Source of the DNA: Novosphingobium sp. SCN 66-18
Lineage (GTDB): Bacteria; Pseudomonadota; Alphaproteobacteria; Sphingomonadales; Sphingomonadaceae
Direction: 5' to 3'
Assembly: GCA_001725355.1 (NCBI GenBank)
Contig: MEGD01000012.1
Span: 20,227-84,226 of the forward strand
DNA length: 64,000 nt
In this document: piece after piece, positions 58,210 to 64,000 of the stretch
Position numbering within the stretch: position 1 is the first letter of the stretch
Layout of the letters: every line of letters begins with the position of its first letter
Notes under the pieces: model-generated
Databases searched by the model: none
Told to the model about the DNA's origin: nothing
The model's input: only the letters and a program-made list of their open reading frames with translations
Made by a program: the position numbers and the translations under genes

Positions 58210-61200
58210 TTACTCCTGTCCCGAAGCGCGGGCGCCGCCGGCCGCGATCATGTCGATCTCGATCACCGGTGGCGGGCCGTCCCAGCCGTTGCGGAACACA
58301 TCGCCGATCCGGTCGTGCAGGGTGGCGAGGCGGGCCTCGACCAGCGCGGCGGGCTCACCGGCGGCGGCCGTGTAGGTCGCCCGGATCGCCAGCCTTGCGG
58401 CCTTGACCGTCTTCAGGGTTTCCAGCCGTGCGGCGAAGGCGGGCAGCAGGTCGGCGCTTCCGGCCGCGAAGGCCCTGGCGTCGATGGCGACAGCCACCAC
58501 CCGCGCCTTCTGCACGCCGAAGTTCAGCTCGCTGATCTTGCCGCGCGTCAGGCGGATCGACTGCGGGTTGTCGGTGGTCGGCGCATAGCCTTCCGGCACC
58601 GTCCGCGTGTCGAGCTTGAGCACGTAGTTGGAGCCGATCAGCGCGTTGGGCACGGCGGCGCAGGTGATGTGATAGCGGCCATGGTCGTCCGCCGTCACCA
58701 ACTGGCCGTTTACCGTGGCGAGGCGCGCGGCCGGAATGCCCGGTTCGCCTGCGTCCTGGTAACCGTTGCCGTTGCGATCGTCATAGACCTTGCCGATCAC
58801 TTCGGCGCAGTCGAACAGCGTGCTGGGCACGATCGAGACCACGGCCTGCGCCCGGTTCGAGATGTCCGAGCCACCCGCGCCCCCTCCGGCACCACTGCGG
58901 GCGACGGCGGTGTTCACGCGATCCCCTTCGGTCACGCCCGCGCCGATCACCGCGATGATGCGATAGGTCAGCGTGGTGTTGCCCGGCACGACCTGCCCGT
59001 TCCAGCGCAGCTCGCGGTCGCTCGACACCGGCTCCAGCGGCAGGCCTTCCACCCGCGCCGATCCCGCGACATAGCGGAAGCCGGGCGGGAGGATGTCCAC
59101 CACCGCCACCCCGGCGCGGGTCAGCGCCTCGGTGTTGCGCACGGTGATGGTGTAAGGCACCAGATCACCCACGTTCGCGGTGCGCTTGTCGCTGGTCTTG
59201 GTGACGATCAGCGGCGTGCGCGACAGGAAGGGATCGAGCGGAATGTGGTTGTTGACCACATTGCCGTCGCCCTGCCCCAGCAGGAAGCCGAGGTAGTAGG
59301 TCGTCGGGTCCGAAGCCTGCGGCGCGCCGGCATTGGTCACCACGGGGGCCGGAGTGTCGCGGCCAGCCGGATTGAATAGGCCCTGCTGCGCCGCGATCAC
59401 CGTCGATTCCGGCCCGGAATAGCCGGAAGGCGGCGTGATCTTCAGGTGATAGGCGGTGCGTGCTGCCGGGCACTGGGCCGCCGCGCCCGCCACGATGTCG
59501 AAGCGGTAGAGGCCATCGGCGCTCGTGACCTGGCGTGCCTGGCCCGGATCGAGGAAGCAGGCATCCGCCAGCGGCACGCCGCCGTCGTCCACCAGCGTCA
59601 CCACCGCGCCGGGAACAGGGCTGCGGGTGACCGAGTCATAGACCACGCCGGACGGATCGATCGGCATGTTCTGGTCGGCCAGCGTGGCGTTGACCGGCAG
59701 CACCGCGCTGTCGATCCGGCCATAGACCACCCCGCTCGCCGCATGGCGGAAGCGAATGGAATAGCCGTCGCCGCTCAGCAGGTCCGGAATGCTGTAGAAG
59801 CCCTTGGCGTCGGTGTGCGTGGTGCCGACCACCGCGCCGCCGCGCACCACTTCCACGGTCCAGCCTTCCAGCAGCGCCTCGCTGTTTTCGTGCGTGCGGC
59901 TGAGGTTGCCGTCGAGATAGACGATGCCCGAAACCGTGCTGCGCGGCGGGATCACGGTAACCGTCATCGTCGCATTGGCGCAGTTGGTGGGGTTCAGCTT
60001 CTCGCAGATCCGGTACGGGATGGCGTAAGTGCCGTCGCGTGTGCCCGGTGCGACACCGAGGTTGCCGGTCGCCGGATCGAACGTGAAGCCGGCAGGCAGG
60101 GCGTTGACCAGCGCCAGCGTGACCGTGGCCACCGTCGCCGGCTGGCCATTCAGCGTATCGCCGCCCAGCGCGTTCAGCACGTTGACCGCACCCGAACCGC
60201 CATTGATGCCGGCAACCGTGTCATCCACCGCCACGATGGGCGCGGGAATGACGGTGACGCTGGCCTTGGCGGTCGCGCAGTTGGTGGGATTGAGCTTCTC
60301 GCAGATCTGGTAATCGAAGCTGTAGGTGCCGGCCGGCGTTCCCGGTTTGACCGCGACATCGCCCGTGGCCGTATCGAACTCCAGCCCGGCCGGCAGCGCC
60401 GCCCCCGGGGCAAGGCCGATGGTGACGGCCGCCGTGGTAGCTGCCGCGCCGTTGCGGGTATCCCCGCCCAGCACGTTGACCACGTTCGCCGCGCCCGATG
60501 CCCCGTTGATGCCGGTGGCGCTGTCATCCTTCGCCGTGATCGGCCCGGCGCTTACCGGCACGGTCACCTTCGCCGTCGAACAGTTCGCCGGGTTCAGTTT
60601 TTCGCAGATGCTGTAGTCGATGGTGTAGGTGCCCGCCGGGGTATCCGCCGGCACGTTGACCAGGCCCGTGGCCGGATCGAGCACCGGCACGGTGCCGCCG
60701 TTGATCGGCGTGGCCGGCGTGACAACCGCAATCGTGACCGTGCCCTTGTCGGCCGGCGCGCCGTTCAGCATGTCGTTGCCCAGCACGTCGATCACGCCCG
60801 CGCCACCCTGGCCGCCGTTGACGGACGGAACGGTGTCATTGGTCGCGACGATGGGCGCGGCCACCACAGTCACGCTGGCCGTGGCCGTCGCGCAGTTGGT
60901 GGGGTTCAGCTTTTCGCAGATCGTGTAATCGACGCTGAAGGTGCCCGCCGGCGTTCCCGGCTTGACCGAGAGCGCGCCCCTGGCCGGGTCGAAGGTGAGC
61001 GCCGCAGGCACCGAGGAGCCCGAAGCCACTGCGATAGAAACCGTGCCGGTGGTGGCGGCCACGCCATCGAGCGTGTCTCCACCCAGCACGTTGAGCACGC
61101 CCGTACCGCCCGAGGCACCGTTGATCCCGGTCGCGCTGTCGGGGGTGGCGACGATCGGCGCGGCCACCACGGTCACGCTGGCCGTGGCCGTCGCGCAGTT

Positions 61201-64000
61201 CGTGGGGTTCAGCTTTTCGCAGATCGTGTAGTAGAAGTGATAGGTGCCGGCCGGCGTCCCCGGCTTGACCGAGACCGCGCCGGTGGCGGGGTCGAAGGTG
61301 AGCCCCGGCGGCACCGACGATCCAGCGGCAACGGCGATGGAAACCGTCCCCGTGGTAACCGCCACGCCGTTCAGCCGGTCATCCGACAGCACGTTGAGCA
61401 CACCCGTGCCGCCCGCCGCGCCGTTGATGCCGGTCGCGCTGTCGTTGCCCGCGGTGATCGCCGCCGCCGTTACCGGCACGGTGATCCTGGCGGTGGCGCA
61501 ATTGGCCGGGTTCAGCTTTTCGCAGATCCGGTAATCGATGGTGTAGATGCCCGAAGGCGTTCCCGCCGGCACGTTGACCTTGCCGGTCGCCGTATCGAGC
61601 GCGGGCACCGGATTGCCGCCCACCGCCGTCGCGGGGGTAACCACCGTCATCGTCACGTCGGCCAGTTTGGCCTGCGCGTTGTTGAGCGCGTCCCCGTCCA
61701 GCGCGTCGACCACGCCGGTTGCGCCGGTCGCCCCCGTGACGGGCGAGGAAGCATCGTCGTCCGCCGTGATGGGCGCGGCAACGACAGTCACCGTCGCGGT
61801 CGCGGTCGAGCAGTTGGTCGGATTGAGCTTCTCGCAGATCCGGTAGTCGAAGTGGTAGGTTCCGGCCGGGGTGTTCGGCGCGACCGACACGTTGCCCGTC
61901 GCCGGATCGAACGTGAGGCCGGCCGGGACCGAGGCGCCCGGCGCCAGCGCGATCGCCACCGTCGATGCCGTGGCCGGCGCGCCGTTCAGCGTGTCGCCCG
62001 CCAGGACGTTGAGCACGTTGCCGCCGCCCAGCGTTCCGTTGACGCCGCCCACCGTGTCGTTCGCGGCCGCGATCACGCCGGCCACCACCGTCACGCGCGC
62101 TTCGGCCGTGGCGCAGTTGGTCGGGTTGATCGTTTCGCAGATGCGATAGTTGAACAGATAGGTGCCCGCCGGGGTGCCCGGCTTGACCGAAACATCGCCC
62201 GTTGCGGTGTCGAAGGTCAGTTCGGTCGGCACGGTCGAACCCGGCGCCACCGCGATGGTGACGGTGCCCGTGGTCGCTGCCGCGCCGTTGACGGTATCGC
62301 CGGTCAGCGCCGAGAGGACATCCGCCGCGCCGGTCGCGCCGTTGATCCCGCTGATCGTGTCGTTGGTGGCGACGATCGGAGATGCGGTGACCACCACCGT
62401 GACGCGCGCCGTGGCGCAGGTCGCCGCATCGGCCTTGTCGCAGATGCGATAGTCGATGGTGTAGGTGCCCGCCGGCGTGCCCGGGGCGACGCTGACCAGG
62501 CCGGTCGCGGTATCCATGGTGACGCCGGGATTCGCCGCCGGGGTCACGATCGTGGCGACGATCTTCGCCGGATCGATGGCGGCGTTGTTGAAGGTATCGT
62601 TGGCGAAGGCGTTGACGATGTTGGTCTGCCCGGTCGCGCCGTTGACGGCGGGCGGGTTGTCGTTGGTCGCCACGATCACCGCATTGGCATGATCCTGGAA
62701 CAGATAGCCGGTCGCCGCCGTCTGAGCCGCCAGCACGATGCCGCCGATGGTGTTCTCCGCCGGGGTGTTGCCACGGACCGCGTTGTTGACCGTGCCGCCG
62801 GCGCTGCCCGCGGTTTCGTTGAGGTCGTAGAAGTTGGCCGGCTGTGTCTCGACGATTGTGTAGCCCGCCGCGTCCGAAGGCGGCAGCACATCGAATATGA
62901 ACGCCCCCGAGGCATTGGTGATGGCCGTGGCCGAAACCGCGTTGCCATAGATGTCGGTGCCGGTCAGCGACAGGGTAACGCCGGCAATGCCTTCGCCACC
63001 GTTGAACACGTTGTTGTCGTTGTTGTCGGCATAGACGGTGCCCGCGATCGACGCAGGTTTGATCTGCACGACCGCCGACTGGCTGTTGTTGGTGTTGTCG
63101 GCATCCTCGCTCAGCGGATCGCCGCTGCCGTCAAGGCCGGGGGTGATCGTGGCGGTGTCGGTCGCGTCCATGGGCGAAAGCGCGCCGCTGTAAGGGCCTT
63201 GCGCCTTGGCGCGGACCTTCAGGTCCACCACGTGCGCGGCGCCCACGGGGAAGCTGCCGTCGATGTCGCAGGTGATCGTGGTCTTGCCCGAACAGTTCAG
63301 GCCCGAAACACTGGCCCCGCTGCCGCCGGGAATGGCGATCGAAGGGGCGGGAGATGCGGCATAGACGAAGCCGGCCGGCAGTACGTCGGTCACGCGCACC
63401 CGCGTGGCGGTGGAAGGCCCGTTGTTGCGGAACCGGATGGTGAATTCGACAGGTTCGTTGACGTTGCGCATCAGCGCGCCGGTGCGCGTCTTGCTCACGA
63501 TCTGGAGATCGGTGGACGGCCGGATGGTCGTCGTCTGGACCGCGCGGTTGTTGACGGTCTGCGCATCCGCGCCTGCGCCGTTCCATACCGGCTGTTCGGC
63601 CGAGGTCACTTCCGCCGCATTGCTATAGGTGACGGGAGCCGAAGGCGGCGTGCCGCCGAAGACTTCGGCAATGCGCCTCAGCGTCGCCGGCGTCACGCCG
63701 GCGGGCAGGGCGTCCAGCGGAAAGAAACCGGCCTCGGCGATTTCGCGGTCGGGCCGTTTGGGCGCCGATTGGCTGAACGCCTCGACCAGATAGAAGGCGA
63801 CATGGTCGCGCGGGCTGGAGCGGCGGTTGAAATGGATGGATTTCAGCTGCGGCGGTGCGGTCAGCACGATGTTGGCTTCCTCGGAAATCTCGCGCGTCAG
63901 CGCTTCCTCCATCGTCTCGCCGCGCTCGACGCCGCCGCCCGGAAGCTGCCAGCCCGGCACATAGGTATGGCGGATGAGGAAGACTGTGTTGGCGGCGCGG
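58210..64000 (-). CDS. Giant DUF11/SdrD-like repeat surface protein fused to a Nudix domain (N-terminus outside window)
   Basis: More than 1929 residues; the frame stays open through 64000. Numbering from the GTG at 63960: Nudix domain 1-107, with the box GGGVERGETMEEAL then TREISEEANI (Asn where Gly is usual); DUF11 domain 148-300; SdrD-B-like domain with AGTVYADNNDNNVFNGGEGIAGV 302-425; nine repeats of about 100 residues (424-1339); SpaA-like units; a second DUF11 (about 1575-1710); SdrB-like VIGKVYDDRNGNGYQDAGEPGI; and a C-terminal OmpA-like remnant. No signal peptide is visible, although the architecture is that of a cell-surface adhesin. Upstream gene of the barrel protein and the small secreted protein. 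Confidence 0.8.
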   Translation of the reverse strand, partial: RAANTVFLIRHTYVPGWQLPGGGVERGETMEEALTREISEEANIVLTAPPQLKSIHFNRRSSPRDHVAFYLVEAFSQSAPKRPDREIAEAGFFPLDALPAGVTPATLRRIAEVFGGTPPSAPVTYSNAAEVTSAEQPVWNGAGADAQTVNNRAVQTTTIRPSTDLQIVSKTRTGALMRNVNEPVEFTIRFRNNGPSTATRVRVTDVLPAGFVYAASPAPSIAIPGGSGASVSGLNCSGKTTITCDIDGSFPVGAAHVVDLKVRAKAQGPYSGALSPMDATDTATITPGLDGSGDPLSEDADNTNNSQSAVVQIKPASIAGTVYADNNDNNVFNGGEGIAGVTLSLTGTDIYGNAVSATAITNASGAFIFDVLPPSDAAGYTIVETQPANFYDLNETAGSAGGTVNNAVRGNTPAENTIGGIVLAAQTAATGYLFQDHANAVIVATNDNPPAVNGATGQTNIVNAFANDTFNNAAIDPAKIVATIVTPAANPGVTMDTATGLVSVAPGTPAGTYTIDYRICDKADAATCATARVTVVVTASPIVATNDTISGINGATGAADVLSALTGDTVNGAAATTGTVTIAVAPGSTVPTELTFDTATGDVSVKPGTPAGTYLFNYRICETINPTNCATAEARVTVVAGVIAAANDTVGGVNGTLGGGNVLNVLAGDTLNGAPATASTVAIALAPGASVPAGLTFDPATGNVSVAPNTPAGTYHFDYRICEKLNPTNCSTATATVTVVAAPITADDDASSPVTGATGATGVVDALDGDALNNAQAKLADVTMTVVTPATAVGGNPVPALDTATGKVNVPAGTPSGIYTIDYRICEKLNPANCATARITVPVTAAAITAGNDSATGINGAAGGTGVLNVLSDDRLNGVAVTTGTVSIAVAAGSSVPPGLTFDPATGAVSVKPGTPAGTYHFYYTICEKLNPTNCATATASVTVVAAPIVATPDSATGINGASGGTGVLNVLGGDTLDGVAATTGTVSIAVASGSSVPAALTFDPARGALSVKPGTPAGTFSVDYTICEKLNPTNCATATASVTVVAAPIVATNDTVPSVNGGQGGAGVIDVLGNDMLNGAPADKGTVTIAVVTPATPINGGTVPVLDPATGLVNVPADTPAGTYTIDYSICEKLNPANCSTAKVTVPVSAGPITAKDDSATGINGASGAANVVNVLGGDTRNGAAATTAAVTIGLAPGAALPAGLEFDTATGDVAVKPGTPAGTYSFDYQICEKLNPTNCATAKASVTVIPAPIVAVDDTVAGINGGSGAVNVLNALGGDTLNGQPATVATVTLALVNALPAGFTFDPATGNLGVAPGTRDGTYAIPYRICEKLNPTNCANATMTVTVIPPRSTVSGIVYLDGNLSRTHENSEALLEGWTVEVVRGGAVVGTTHTDAKGFYSIPDLLSGDGYSIRFRHAASGVVYGRIDSAVLPVNATLADQNMPIDPSGVVYDSVTRSPVPGAVVTLVDDGGVPLADACFLDPGQARQVTSADGLYRFDIVAGAAAQCPAARTAYHLKITPPSGYSGPESTVIAAQQGLFNPAGRDTPAPVVTNAGAPQASDPTTYYLGFLLGQGDGNVVNNHIPLDPFLSRTPLIVTKTSDKRTANVGDLVPYTITVRNTEALTRAGVAVVDILPPGFRYVAGSARVEGLPLEPVSSDRELRWNGQVVPGNTTLTYRIIAVIGAGVTEGDRVNTAVARSGAGGGAGGSDISNRAQAVVSIVPSTLFDCAEVIGKVYDDRNGNGYQDAGEPGIPAARLATVNGQLVTADDHGRYHITCAAVPNALIGSNYVLKLDTRTVPEGYAPTTDNPQSIRLTRGKISELNFGVQKARVVAVAIDARAFAAGSADLLPAFAARLETLKTVKAARLAIRATYTAAAGEPAALVEARLATLHDRIGDVFRNGWDGPPPVIEIDMIAAGGARASGQE
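59945..62690 (-). repeat. Nine tandem ~305-bp repeats in the giant surface protein
   Basis: Each unit reads roughly NDT..GINGA.G..NVL..L.GD.LNG, ..TVTIA, LTFDTATG.V.V.PGTPAGTY, Y.ICEKLNPTNCATA..TVTVV. Units 1, 4 and 7 share the variant VTPA...TIDY...NPANC; the others share APGS.VP.GLTFD and NPTNC, giving A-B-B three times, a 915-bp higher-order period. Confidence 0.85.

Noticed and set aside
59945-62690. CRISPR-like or satellite array
   Set aside because: The ~305-bp periodic sequence is an in-frame coding repeat with conserved protein motifs, not short direct repeats with spacers.

Overview
This is a GC-rich alphaproteobacterial chromosome segment, most likely from a sphingomonad (Novosphingobium/Sphingomonas type). 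The evidence is a carotenoid operon (crtY-crtI-crtB), 5-aminolevulinate synthase of the alphaproteobacterial HemA type, DUF2585, RcnB-like and DUF6491 small proteins, many GTGA/ATGA stop-start overlaps, and one dense set of core housekeeping genes. No species can be named from the sequence alone.

Layout. 1-7.5 kb: start of a flavin monooxygenase-like gene, a DUF2585 membrane protein, the carotenoid operon crtY-crtI-LOG-crtB, then a cytochrome b plus molybdopterin-oxidoreductase pair. 7.5-12.4 kb: two NAD(P)-dependent reductases behind a perfect 19-bp palindrome, glutathione reductase, glucose-6-phosphate isomerase. 12.5-20.1 kb: lepB-rnc-era, an SGNH hydrolase, two membrane glycosyltransferases and a Sel1-like lipoprotein. 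20.1-30.7 kb: topA, two unknown envelope genes, dprA, plsY, and on the other strand murI, an anchored metallo-beta-lactamase-fold protein, hemA and a nitroreductase. 30.7-48.9 kb: rbfA, tdk, an M50 protease, an inverted katE-flavoprotein pair, truB-rpsO-pnp, facing rimP-nusA-ylxR-infB; then a PspC-type gene pair behind a good sigma-54-like promoter, and a YhhQ transporter. 48.9-52.7 kb: tRNA-Arg(TCT) followed by an accessory block: an ECF sigma factor and its membrane anti-sigma, diverging from a SrpA-type catalase and cytochrome b561, with a decayed IS3 remnant. 52.7-64 kb: tag, then a three-gene envelope/surface module on the minus strand: a giant repeat protein, a beta-barrel protein split by a frameshift, and a small secreted protein.

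Most interesting points. (1) The giant surface protein (58210 to beyond the window) is fused in frame, without a signal peptide, to a nearly complete Nudix domain; its nine ~100-residue repeats follow a strict A-B-B three-fold superrepeat. (2) The ECF sigma operon and the divergent catalase/cytochrome operon carry the same promoter pattern, GGAATA-N17-GTCC, one on each strand, which gives a testable self-contained oxidative-stress regulon. (3) A -24/-12 promoter precedes a minimal PspC locus. (4) Two perfect palindromic operators sit in front of redox-enzyme genes. (5) rnc seems to start at CTG. All calls come from reading the sequence and remembered family knowledge; no database search was run.
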